A DNA stretch of 64,000 bases from Rhynchopus euleeides (taxonomy: Eukaryota > Euglenozoa > Diplonemea > Diplonemida > Diplonemidae), in NCBI GenBank assembly GCA_963210315.1, contig OY723288.1, positions 1,054,001-1,118,000 on the forward strand. The letters run 5' to 3'. Both the position numbers and the translations under genes were made by a program. This document shows positions 1-10,478 of this stretch, in pieces. Position 1 is the first letter of the stretch. The number at the start of each line of letters is the position of its first letter. The notes under the pieces are model-generated. The model worked only from the letters and a program-made list of their open reading frames with translations, was not told where the DNA came from and did no database searches.

Positions 1-547
1 CCTCCGGCGGCTGGGGGGCTCCGCCCCCCAGACCCCCCTGTGGCGTATGTCTCGTACTCAAGTCATTCGATTCCCATCAGGTCAGGGAATCCACCCACTC
101 CAGTAGCCTCAGGAGGACGCAGCCAACTCACACAGAATCTGTACGCCCACAATGAACAGATGCTCACTACCGTGGCCTCCGGCGGATGGGGGGCTCTGCC
201 CCCCAGACCCCCCATCTCGCGTGCCCGTCTAGTAACCAAGTCCTTGCGCTTTGACGGCCGTGACATATCAGGGGGCAGCGTCGAAATCATGGTCCCGAAA
301 GCCATTTTTTGGTTTCCTCCGGCACCCGACGGCGCGAGCGGGAGAGGAACCACGGAAGGAACCCAGCGCCTCACACCGTGCCCACCTAGTGGTCCACCGA
401 TGGGAAAATTCAAAATTTGGCAACACGAGCGCGCGCGAAGCGCGCGCGAGAAAAATTGACCCCTAGTGTTTTCCCCCCTGATCCCCCCCCAAAACAGGAG
501 CGTCAACCCACCAAATCTCCAAAATCGAAAAGTTAGCGACAGGCCTG
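1..547 (+). mobile_element. hAT-like non-autonomous element, family E (copy E1), left part cut by window edge
   Basis: The right end at 541-547 reads caggcctg with the preceding ttagcgac, the same end as the better delimited copy E2 at 22763-23423. Bases from about 155 to 547 match 23030-23423 almost base for base. Bases 1-155 instead match part of element D2 at about 21714-21870. It carries two copies of the shared GC hairpin module (at the left edge and 154-212) and a GC-rich hairpin at 427-450. There is no convincing coding sequence; reading frames across it are simply those of the repeat. The left end and target duplication lie outside the window. Confidence 0.75.
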
Positions 548-3227
548 GGCTTGAATTATTCATCCCCACCACCCCCGTCCCCACCCCCACCCTCTCTGTG
601 AACCTCCTCAGCGTGGTGCCCCCCCTCCCCCCTCCCCCCCCCACACACACACATGCCTGGCAGTTGTTGGAAAATCTCCAGTCAAAATTCGTGCGAGTAT
701 TGTCGCTTTTTTTTGTGTCGCAAATAGACTTCACCCCCCCGCCCCCTCCCCCCCCGGCACTTTCCCTCCACTTTGCGCCCATCACCCTCTCAGGGGAATG
801 TGGTCTGCATTGGGTGTGGATTCTGGCAGGGATCTGACTGTGTAGGGGTGGAGCCTTTACGCTAAAACCCGTGCCAGTTAATGCCTCCGTTTTGTAAGGG
901 GGGTAGGGGTGGGTGGGTTAGGACACACACATACACACGTGGGGCGTGGTCAGTACCCTGTCAAAAGTATATGCTACGCAAACCCTGGTTTCAAAACACA
1001 CGCACGTGAGTCTTTTTGTAGCATGGTGGAGAGCAGACCTTGATCACCTGTGCTCGGGATGTAATCTCTCCACTGTGACACACATACCCAGCTCACCCCC
1101 GCCCCCTCTTTTTTTTACAACGATAGAACGAAGGTGAATACACGATTCAGTTTCAGTAGAGTATTTTAAAGAAACGTGCGGCTCTTGGTGAGGGGGTGGG
1201 GGGGGGGGGGGGGGGAGGAGGGAAGGGGGTCCCTCACACGCATGCGGGCTGAACTCGTCTCGAGATGTAGAGAAGCTTTGCTGCGCGTGGTAGACTCCTT
1301 GGTCTGTTGGCACGTGTTTCAAGACGGGTTAGAGTGTGTCGGTAGTCCCCGAAAGGCGTTCCTTACACCTGCAAGCTGTGTGGGCACCCGGGGTGCTCCA
1401 CTGTGGGGGTGGGGGTGGTGCCTTGTGAGTTTTGTTAGGGGCGAGTTGTGCCGTGCCTTCGCCCACCCAGAGCCTTGACGCCAGAAAGAAGTACCCCACG
1501 GCGGTAGCTTTGGCCCTCCATTCCCTTTCCCCTGAGTGTATGCAAGTGTCAAAGTTAGCCTGATGTCATCTGTATTTTGCTATTTTTTGTGAGTTCGGCA
1601 GAGGGGTGTGTGTGTGTGTGTGTAGGACCTTCGCTGTGACGCAGTGTGTCACTCTCATGGCCCTGCGGGGAGCGGGGGACACAGACACTTTCAAAATAGT
1701 TCCCTCCCTCCCTCCCTCCCTCCCCGTTCCCCCATTCGCCTCTCCTTATCTGTTCCTACCCCCCCCTACCTGCCCGACCCGAACAAGAGGTAGCAGTTGG
1801 TCGCACGTGTGGTGCACGGCAAGGCCACCCCCCCCTCTCCTGCGGGTGGACTCTTTTTCTCTTTGCAGTTGTTAATGCGCTTCATTTTGTTTCAGGCCAA
1901 CAGGCCTGCACATCCCTGTCCCGCATCTCCTCCTCCACCCCCCCCTATCCCCCCCCCCCCCTTTGCACACGTTGTGTGGAGTTTCTCAAGGCCCTTCAAA
2001 GCAGTTCTCAGTAGCAGCGCCCCATTGCATGCAAGCCGGGGGTGTGTGGGCACGTCAACCGTAGTGAGTATATTCTTTCATTTTTTTGTAAATTTGGGGA
2101 TCGTGTGTGTTGTGTGCATGGTGTGCTGAAGGGGGGTGGAACACCCGCACCAAGTTGCTCTGGTGCACTCTAGACTGCTGGGGGGGAAGGGGGGAGGGGG
2201 GGGGGGGTTGTTCTGTGCATAGAGGTTGTGTGCGCCCCTTTCCCTGGGCAATGGAATACTTTCTTTCTATTTAGATGCAATCATCATGCTCCTGGAATGC
2301 CCGCCACGACAAGGATACGCGTTTAATTTTTTTTGTTCCAGATACAACCGGGTGACGGCAGTCAGTGCAAGACAGTTTCCCCCCACCCTTGCTTGCTTGG
2401 GCCCAGCCACACCCCACTGCAGCGTGCACAGAGCGAATAACACAGAGTGGCGCAGGGTGGACGCAGCCTAGCTTTCTACCTTTCCCTGGCCCGAGGCTCT
2501 CCGGTGTGCCCACAGGCTAGCCCCAAGCCATTTGTGACAGAGAGCCCGCACGGCCCCCATCTTGGGTCCGACCGACAGCAGCCCCCGCACACCACCCCAC
2601 TCCCCTCCTGCTCAGCATTTGTCTTTGAACTTACCTATCACCCCCCCCCCCCCTCATGCCCCACTGGATTTCAGACACAACCTGCATAACGAGTGAAGGG
2701 AGACCATTCTTGTGATCCCTTTTCTACTTCTATTTCACTACCCCCCCACCCCCTCCTGCCCCAGGGACCACACACAAAAAAGACAACCCGGTATGCGGGG
2801 TTTGAATGACCCTCAGGGAAGCAGCGCCCCTGCCATGCATAGCTGATTTCTCGTAAACCCCCCTTTTTGAAATGGAGCGCTCCCCCCCCCCCCCCTTTTT
2901 CAAAAAAGCAAACAGATTTTCTTACCTATCACACCCCCTCCTGCCCCAGCGCTCCCCTGCCTCTCTGCGGCTGCCACCTTGCCACCCCCCCTCCCCACCC
3001 GCAAACCCAGGCAAGCCTTACCACAACACACCACACCGCAACACCACCGCAGGAAGGACTGCAGGCCTCCTGCGCTGCTCCCTTCCTCCCACCACCCCCA
3101 ACACACACACACCCCGACCCTGGGGCCGATTTGACGGGGAGGGAAGAACACCTATGCTTGCGCGACCTGTGTAAAGGGCTGTTGCGCCCCCACCCCCTTC
3201 TCTCGTGAGACACCCTAACAGTATAAC
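548..3227. other. Intergenic, low-complexity
   Basis: No gene seen. It is dominated by C/G homopolymer tracts (for example 1198-1216 and 1950-1970), a GT run at 1607-1623 and CA runs. A dispersed repeat lies at 2662-2749. The last bases before the next gene (pyrimidines then aacag at 3217-3221) could be a trans-splice acceptor 6 nt upstream of the start codon. Confidence 0.7.
2662..2749 (+). repeat. Dispersed repeat of about 85 bp, copy 1
   Basis: It matches 21067-21149 in the same orientation with a few substitutions and small indels; both begin cactggatttcagacac and end in a poly-C tract. No coding capacity or terminal repeats are visible, so its nature is unknown. Confidence 0.7.
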
Positions 3228-5465
3228 ATGGCGGACGACTGGAACCGCACGCATGTGGAGGGGTCGCTGCTGCTGCACCTGGTGGAGGGGCGCAACTTCG
3301 ATGCGGCGCTGCGGGAGAAGCAGGGCGCCGCCAGCAGAGGGAAGCAGGGGGGCGATCTGGTGTTCCTCAAAATCACACGCCGCGGCGACACGGCGATGGT
3401 CACACCGAAGAAGGCGGCTGCACGGCGCGTCCCATACGACTGCAAAGTCGACATAACAAGCCCCCCTGTGTTCGACCTCCTCAAGGGAAAGCTGGAAGTC
3501 GAGTTGGTCGAAGCCGCCTCCGGGCGCACCGTGGCAAAGGCAAATGTCGGGCTCCCCTTCCTGGTGCACGTCGCGCCTGGGCAGGCCCACACCATCGACC
3601 TCCTCGTTGTGCCTGATGACCCGAAGGCCCCTCCTATTAAACTCCCCAGGGAGTCGTGCCCCGGGGTGAAGTTTGTCATCTACCCCGACTTCCCCTCGAC
3701 ATCGCCCACCGTGTCGCATGTGTCGTACCGACCGACATCGCCTGGGAGGAGGTCGACGAAGAGCGCGAAGATCGACCCGCTCCCCCCTGTCATGATCGCG
3801 GGGGATGATGTCTCGATACCCACGCCGGATGACCCGCCGCTGCTCCCCCCGGCGCTTCCAAGCGGGGCGAAGTCCGGTGGGATGCACCGCCCCGCCACGC
3901 TGCTCCCTAAATCCCCTGTCCGGTCGCCCCTGCGTGACACTTCTTCACACTTCGACCCCAGGGAGGCACCCGTCGAATGCATCGACGTGACAGTCGTCGA
4001 GGGGAGCGGTTGCGCGCCGCTGCGCAACCCGCAGTGCCCCTGCCACTGCAAGGTGCAGGTCACCTTCCACGGGAAAACCCAGGAGACGCCGATCCTTGCG
4101 GGGCCCAAGCCGGATTGGAGGGGCCGGGCAGGGCGGGGTGCAGGACAACCTGCCACCCTCCGGTTTAAAAACACACAGGGTGCGAGGCTGTCGGGAAACT
4201 ACGCACATATCAGGGTATACTGTGCGGAGGACACACACGACACACAGGGTGCGCTGGTCAACCGCCCCTGGCAGGTCATCGGGACAGTCGATGTGGAGTT
4301 GGGGCATATTGCGCAGTATCGCGGGAGGAGACTGGACGACACCTGGGTTGCCCTGGATGCTGATATGAACAGCCGGCTCATCCCTAAGGGAGGCGCTGCG
4401 GGTGACGAGGGGTCGGTCTCCGCCACCACGGCGACCAGTTCTCCAAGGCTTGCGCATAAATCCCCTCACAGGCGGCAGACTTCGCCTGCCGCACGCCCCA
4501 ACGACCCACCTCATAACACTATACAGACCGCGGTGTCCGACAAGTCACGCGGCTGGCTCTGCATCGCCGTTTCCCTCCGCAGCGCCGGGAGTGATGCCTT
4601 CGACCTCCCCATGACCCCGGAGCACAACTCCATCATCCGGGCAAGGGGCGCCCCCCCGCCACCCCCTCTCCTCAAGGAGATCGCAGACAACGGCGGAGCC
4701 CCCACCTCCCCAGCACCGGGGGTGGAGAGGGCAACAGAGGGGGCGCGGCCCCAACAGGCGGGGTTTATCCGCCCGCATGTGTATGAGTCCGAGGGGCTGT
4801 ACCTTTCGCTGGCGAAGACATCTGAGGGCATCTGGGAGGAGCGCCATCCGGTGACACCCCGCGGTGCAGGGGGGGTGCGGGGTGGAGGAGGAGGAGGTGG
4901 TGGTGATCTCCAAAGCATGGATCAGGACTCCCTCAGCAGAGAGTCGTCGCCTGGGGCAGTGCCGGGTGGGGGGCGTGGGGCGGCAGCGGAGCTGCCGGCG
5001 GGGGCGCGTGGCGCGGGAGGTGGTGGTGGTGGGGTGGCGGCGGCGGCGGCAGCGGCGTCTGCTGCAGAGTATCGCCCGACGAATTTTGCGATGATGCAGT
5101 CGCGTGGGGTGTCACCACCGCGGATGCAGCCCATGTGGGGGGTGTCGACCCCGGCGGATGTGCTGACGAACTACCTCACGTCGCTGGACATCGGGCACGC
5201 AGAGGTTCGGAAGGTGTGTTGGGGGGGTCGGGGATGGGGTGGGGTGGGGCAGCTTTGGGTGAAGGGGTGATCCAATGTGAGTGTGGCATGCAGCACCCAT
5301 GCCTCTCTCCTACCTCCCACGCAAAAAAATGCACAGGCCACGGTGGTGCTCGCGAAGCACGGTGTGAAGGATCTGGCGTCGCTTCTGCTCCTCACGTCGG
5401 ACGACATGATGCATCTTCCGCTGACCTATGCTGTGAAGAGGAAGGTCGCTGAGACCCTCGCATGA
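3228..5465 (+). CDS. C2-like / SAM-domain protein (704 aa, one intron)
   Basis: Two exons, 3228-5213 and 5337-5465, joined in phase 0 across a 123-nt GT-AG intron (donor gtgtgttg, acceptor gcacag). The N-terminus (about residues 5-145) and a second segment (about 246-380) have the alternating hydrophobic strand pattern of C2-like beta-sandwiches, without an obvious set of calcium-binding aspartates. The middle is Pro/Ser-rich and then Gly/Ala-rich low complexity. Residues from about 640 to the end form a SAM domain, which is completed only by splicing: exon 1 ends in HAEVRK and exon 2 supplies GVKDLASLLLLTSDDMMHL and the last helix. SAM domains usually mediate oligomerisation, so a membrane-associated scaffold is a reasonable guess. 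Substrate or partners cannot be named. The ATG lies 6 nt after an AG acceptor. Confidence 0.8.
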
Positions 5466-6388
5466 GCTGCACCCAGATGCGGCGTCGGCGTCGCAGCAGC
5501 TTCGAGCCGCTGCGGCATTTTCTCGCTCCGACTTGAGATACACAGGCCTGGGGGGGGTGTGGGGGGCACCAAGGGTCGCTCGCCCTCTCCCCACAGGTTT
5601 GGTGTCGCGTGTCAGTAGTGTGTGTGTGTATATTCTGTGAAGCGTTTAGAGTTGCGCGCCAAAGGCAACCCAAGTTCCATTGAGGACCATCCGTGGGGCA
5701 GTCAATCGAGCCTCGCTCGCAAATGGTGTGACCAAGGGCTCCCCACGAGGGTATTTTGTTGCTGTTTATTTGCCCCCACTGCGCTGTGTGCATGGGGGGC
5801 AGCAACGGCGTGATCGCATCTGTGAGTGAGAGAGAGAGAGACAGAGAGAGAGGTGGCCGATCGCCGTTTTAATCTATTCCCCTTCCCCTCTCATCCACAC
5901 AACACATCAGGCTGTGGCCCGGCAGAGAGCCTCGCAGCTCAAAAGCCCGATCAGCGCCATCGTGGGCTCCACATTCGAAAAGCAATTGCCACCTTGCACG
6001 TATTCCCTTCCCATGCCATACATTTCTATTCCGCCGTATGTACCTCCTCTTAGATTGTATCAGTTTTGTGTTCATTTAGCCTTGTTACAGAGAGAGAGAG
6101 AACATGAGCTCACCGCCACCAACCCATTTCCGCCTCTGGGTGAGCTGATATTCCACTTTCTTAATCTCCGAACATGAGAAGAAACATAATATGCAGTCTG
6201 ACTGCCCTGCCCGCCCCACCCACCCACCCCCATCCCCACCCTCTTCCCTTCTCCTTTGGTTTCGCCACGCCCCCTCTCTACCCACCCCCCACTCTGCCAG
6301 CTCCGTGCCAACCCTGCGCCATGTTGTGTGTGCCCATTCCATTGCAACCCCTTACTACTGCAGGGTGCTGGGGCAAGATAGGCCAGCA
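5466..6388. other. Intergenic
   Basis: No gene seen. It contains a GA run near 5825-5850 and C-rich tracts from 6205 to 6300. The stretch actactgcag at 6354-6363 looks like a trans-splice acceptor for the next gene. Confidence 0.6.
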
Positions 6389-6922
6389 ATGGCCCAGGAG
6401 TCCCTGAATGACTACCCACCGGTGCCTGGGATGGAGGAGGAGCTGCTGGCCCTGACAAAGGCGATGCTGAGCAAAGGCATCTCTGACAAGATGCAGCTCT
6501 ACTGCGAAATGTCGCGGTATTATGCGGATCGGTGCGGGCTGGAGGTGACCCCGCCAGCCAATGCGGAGGACGCGCTGAAGAGCTTCCAAGGGCCTGTGGA
6601 GCAGGCGCTGAAGGAGGTGCTGGCGTACCACAAGGAGATGGTGAAGCGGGGCGACGGGGCGACGGACATCCTGCTCGCGACAGGCATTCTCGCGGATCAG
6701 ATCCCCAGGGTCTTTGCATCCTACAGCATACCCCCCACAGTGTACGACGAGATGTGCCGGAAGTTGACGCAGAAGCGAATCGGCATCGTCGACGCTCACT
6801 TCGACGACGCCTTTGCATCGCTGTCAAACCTCCTGACAGAAGTGTGCGCAGTCCCTGATGGTGCCTTCAGCGAAGGTGCCCTGATGCAGTATCTGCTGAC
6901 ACAGGATGATGAGGCTATCTAG
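6389..6922 (+). CDS. Hypothetical helical protein (177 aa)
   Basis: The frame is open further upstream, but that sequence is C-rich, low-complexity and lies before a likely trans-splice acceptor at 6362-6363. I therefore place the start at the ATG at 6389 (MAQESLNDYPPVP). The stop is TAG. The product is predicted mostly alpha-helical and acidic, with no signal peptide, no membrane segment and no motif I recognise. Codon use (GC-ending, AAG for lysine) matches the neighbouring genes, which supports it being real. Function is unknown. Confidence 0.7.
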   Translation: MAQESLNDYPPVPGMEEELLALTKAMLSKGISDKMQLYCEMSRYYADRCGLEVTPPANAEDALKSFQGPVEQALKEVLAYHKEMVKRGDGATDILLATGILADQIPRVFASYSIPPTVYDEMCRKLTQKRIGIVDAHFDDAFASLSNLLTEVCAVPDGAFSEGALMQYLLTQDDEAI

Positions 6923-7401
6923 AGAGAAAATAGGGTAGCTTTCCCCATTTACACGGGAGGAGGGGTGGGGGGGTGGGGTCGGGTAGCAACACGACGCGGT
7001 AGCCCGCCGGCTTCGACAAGTTAGCCAGACTTCTCACCCCCCTGTTGGGGGTTCGGCTACAGATCACGTCAGGCCGACCCGAGATGTTCTACTCAGAATG
7101 CAGCCTAAACATAGCGCAGTTCAGCTGTCCTCCCCACCATCCCACCCCATTATCGGGGTGAAACCAGTTCTGAGGCAGTTGTGGCTCGCAGGGGTGTGTG
7201 TGGGGACAGTGGAGGCAGCACTAGAGCTCGCTCGGTGCGTCCCACACTAAACTAAAACGATTAACGTGTGTGTGTGTGTGTTTATGTTGATTGTCTTCAT
7301 TGCAGCAATTCATCATGTACCGTCCCCCCCTGGCAGGAGGACTCCCTCCCCCTCCCCATACACTAGTGCTCGGCGTTGCCGGGCACCTTTTAGTTACACC
7401 G
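6923..7401. other. Intergenic
   Basis: No gene seen. A GT tract at about 7266-7281 is followed by gtcttcattgcag ending near 7304, a good trans-splice acceptor for the dynein light chain gene. A second AG (cttttag) ends at 7393, just before the start codon. Confidence 0.6.
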
Positions 7402-8453
7402 ATGAGCATTGCTCCGTGCAAAACGGATAAGAGCCATCTGGCTTCGTGCAACTATGGGCTGGTGAAGCTCACCGACATGCCTGAGGAGATGCGTGCAGAG
7501 GCAAAGGACACTGTGGTCACCGCGCTGGAGAAGAACCCCGACCCGGACAAATATGAGGTGTGTTGGTGCTGACGGCCTGGGGTGGGCACGGTGCTCGCGG
7601 GGTTCTGTCTTCCCCGTATCTATTTCACGTGGTGCCATCGTCTGCTTGGCAGTATCCGTGTTATACATCATAATGCCCTCATCAATTCCGGTGTCTTTTA
7701 GGGGGAGGGCAACTTTCATTTCCTGGTCCGGTGAAAGGTTCCACGACTGCGAGCCGCTGCGTAGTATCATCACCTGTGTCACTGCTCCGGGTTTAGGGGC
7801 ACCGCCGGGCATAGCCTTTCGCAGAACATCGTTGTCCGAGTCGCAGGGTTTCTCGCGCTTGTCCCTTTTCTGAATCGGATTTGTATCGCATGCAGTTCTT
7901 TGGATGACAGTGCACCAACTCTCAGGTAGAGTGAGATTTCATCACAGCGGAAAGCAAGCCCCGTCACTGCTTGCGGTGAATGCGGTGAAACCCCAAACAA
8001 TGGTGCTCCAAAGGAACCCCACACCAGTCCCGTCGGATCCGCATGTGTTGCACGTAAGCATTATTTTTGTTGAACGCATCCACCCAAATCTGGTGGCGCA
8101 CGGGGTGTGATGATGATGGATATGGGGGGGGGGGGGGCTGTGGGCAACACAAAATAATCAATAGACCACTTCCGGCTGCCGTTCTGTCGTATAGTTTCCA
8201 ATCACACTTCGTGTATGCAAAAAAAATATTGGTGTACTTCTGCGGGTTCCGCCGGCCCTTCCCTCCCCCCCACATCACCCCTTCACAGGCCGCGGCAAAG
8301 TTCATCAAGGATGTGATGGACAAGAAGTTTGGACACCCCTGGCACTGCGTTATCGGCGAGGGGTTTGGCTTCGAGATCACCTACGAGCTGAAACATCTGA
8401 TGTACATGTACTTCGGTGGTAACATCGCGGTGCTGCTGTTCAAGGCCTTGTAG
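7402..8453 (+). CDS. DNAL4: Axonemal dynein light chain 4 (DNAL4)
   Basis: Two exons, 7402-7557 (52 codons) and 8289-8453, joined in phase 0 across a 731-nt GT-AG intron, give 106 aa; human DNAL4 is 105 aa. The segment LVKLTDMPEEMRAEA and the block DKKFGHPWHCVIGEGFGFEI followed by YMYFGGNIAVLLFK are the diagnostic DNAL4 signature. The DMPEEMR and GEGFGFEIT motifs separate it from the LC8 type. LC8-like light chains dimerise and bind intermediate chains at the base of outer-arm dynein, so the cell almost certainly builds a motile flagellum. The start at 7402 is chosen because it follows a TTTTAG acceptor-like site and gives the family's normal length. Confidence 0.93.
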
Positions 8454-8805
8454 GCTTCTCGTGGGGCCTGCACAACACGATGCTTGTTTGCTTGGTCCTC
8501 CGCCGCCGTGCTCCCCTTATGCCCATATGCCCTGTGTCATGTGTCATGTGCCCTGTGCTAAAGCCCCTCAGTGTCGGCCCTGCCTCCGTCTCTTCTGAGC
8601 CGCCTCTCATGCTGGCCGCCCCCTTCATAGTGCCATTTAACATGCTGGACAAGCAGTGCTGGGCCAGAAAAACGGTGCCGCTGCCCCCACCCCACCCCAC
8701 CGCATTGCCTTCTGCCACCCATGCCCACCGAGTCAGCCTTCCTGCGCCCCACCCCACCACCACGACACCAGAGCCCTCACAGCCCAGCACCCTTGTTGGG
8801 CTGAG
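8454..8805. other. Intergenic
   Basis: No gene seen. The frame of the next gene is open through part of this stretch, but the sequence is C-rich and unlike protein-coding sequence. The stretch ccctcacag ending near 8782 is a likely trans-splice acceptor. Confidence 0.55.
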
Positions 8806-10020
8806 ATGAGTGGGGGTGCCCCTGACACCAGCCGTGTGATTGGGGTCGACTATGAGGCTGTGAATCACATGGCTGTCAGCAGCCGCGAGGATGCGAATTA
8901 CGCCCGCAAGCTGGCGGAGAAGGCGAAGGATGCCGACGTGACGAAGCCGTCAAACGCACAGGTCGTGAAGGCCATTGGGAAGGCGATGAAGGCTGCGAAA
9001 AACGCCCCCGCCGACACGGGCCCAAAGCGCAAGGCATCTGGCATGATGCAGTGCGACGGGCTGGACGACCTCAGCAGCGAAGAGGCCCCGCCCAAGAAGG
9101 CACAGCGCACCGAGAAGAAGGCGCCCCACCCGCGCGACCCGGAGAAGGACAAGCGGACGGTGGTCCTCACACAGCTGCCGCCTGACACGCAGGACGCAGA
9201 CATCACAGCCCTGCTGCAGCTGCTCCCTGACGGCACGTGTGACGTGGCAACGGTGGACATCTCCATCCAGCGCAGGGGCAGCAAATGCAGGGGGATGGCC
9301 TTCGTGACGCTGCCTACCGCTGAGGTGGCGCAGGCTGTGGTGGGCCATGCTGCAGGGCATGCCTCCGGCTTTGCCGTGCGGGGGAAGGAGGCGAAGGCAG
9401 CCATGAAAGGTGCAGCCGCTCCCGCCGCCACCGCCGCGCCGCAGGAGAAGCACTGGATGGAGGGTGCCAAGCAGGACGGCAGGACGGCCTTCCTGAAGGG
9501 GAACTTCCACGGGGCAAGCGCTGCCGACGATATCGTCGCGTCGCTGTCGGTGTGCGGCGAGGTGGTGCACTGCGGGGTGGTGCAGAGCAGGCGTGGTGCC
9601 ATCGTGCAGTTCGCCGCACCCGAGGCGCTGCAGAAGGCCCTGGAGCTGAAGGGCGTGATCCTCAACAGCACAGAGGTGGTCATCACAGAGTCGCACGTGG
9701 GGTACGACGATTGGGCTGCGAAGAAGACGCACCACGGGCCCAAGAGCAGCACGTCTTGGAAGAGGGGAGGTGCCGCTGGTGGCGGTGCGGCAAAGGCTCC
9801 CGGGGGTGGTGCGGGCGGTGTGGCAAAGGCGCAGCAGCAGCTGGCGCAACCCGCCCCTGCTGCGGCTGCGGCAAAGGGGGCCGAGGAGGGCGGTGCAAAG
9901 GCGCCCGTCGCGGCTGAAGCGGTGGCCGAGGCTGCACCTGCGGCAGCACCCGCGAAGCCTGCAGCTAAGAAGAGCGCCTTTGCCTTTAAGCCCCGGGCAG
10001 TGCGGCGTAACGCTCAATAG
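8806..10020 (+). CDS. RNA-binding protein with two RRM domains (404 aa)
   Basis: RRM1 spans about residues 117-200, with RNP2 VVLTQLP and RNP1 RGMAFVTL. RRM2 spans about 226-295, starting RTAFLKGNF; its RNP1 is degenerate (RRGAIVQFA). The N-terminus is Lys/Ala-rich with possible nuclear localisation clusters (KRKAS, KKAQRTEKK). The C-terminal 85 residues are Ala/Gly/Pro/Lys low complexity ending in KPRAVRRNAQ. This layout resembles nucleolin-like or other nucleolar RNA chaperones of euglenozoans, but orthology is not established. The ATG at 8806 follows a likely AG acceptor at about 8782. No intron is seen. Confidence 0.8.
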   Translation: MSGGAPDTSRVIGVDYEAVNHMAVSSREDANYARKLAEKAKDADVTKPSNAQVVKAIGKAMKAAKNAPADTGPKRKASGMMQCDGLDDLSSEEAPPKKAQRTEKKAPHPRDPEKDKRTVVLTQLPPDTQDADITALLQLLPDGTCDVATVDISIQRRGSKCRGMAFVTLPTAEVAQAVVGHAAGHASGFAVRGKEAKAAMKGAAAPAATAAPQEKHWMEGAKQDGRTAFLKGNFHGASAADDIVASLSVCGEVVHCGVVQSRRGAIVQFAAPEALQKALELKGVILNSTEVVITESHVGYDDWAAKKTHHGPKSSTSWKRGGAAGGGAAKAPGGGAGGVAKAQQQLAQPAPAAAAAKGAEEGGAKAPVAAEAVAEAAPAAAPAKPAAKKSAFAFKPRAVRRNAQ

Positions 10021-10478
10021 GCGGGCGGGGTGCGCATGATTAGGGAACAGGGACTCTAGCCTATCTAGCCCCCCCCTCACGCCCTCCCGGTGCCTGTCGT
10101 CCTCGTATGACAGCCGGTTGTTATCGAAACCGAACCTAAAGGTCCAATGAGAGTGAGTTGCTGAATCGGGCAAGACGGGGAGGGTGTCACAGTGCTTTTC
10201 CTGGGGAGGAGATGGGGTGTGGATGTGGTTCCTTTTTGCGGCAGTATCCCTCACAAAAAAAAACCCCTCGCCCCCCCCGCCCCCCTTTCCCTTGTGCCTG
10301 CTTCTAACCAGACGCACCTTTCATGGGCGAGGCTTGCATGGTGGCTTCCAGCCACCCCTAGGCTAGCGGGAGTCCGAGCGAGAGCCCCACCCAACCAGGA
10401 ACGGAGGGGCAGCCTCCTCCGCCTACACACGCCCCGGCCCGACCACCCCCTCCCAGGGGGTGTGGGGTGCCCAGCGGT
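10021..10478. other. Intergenic
   Basis: No gene seen. Contains a poly-C stretch near 10270-10290. Two AG acceptor-like sites, ttctaaccag near 10310 and ctcccag near 10455, precede the next start codon. Confidence 0.55.

Noticed and set aside
8950..10317. A 455-codon minus-strand frame
   Set aside because: Antisense shadow of the RRM gene, rich in Arg/Leu/His; no independent support.
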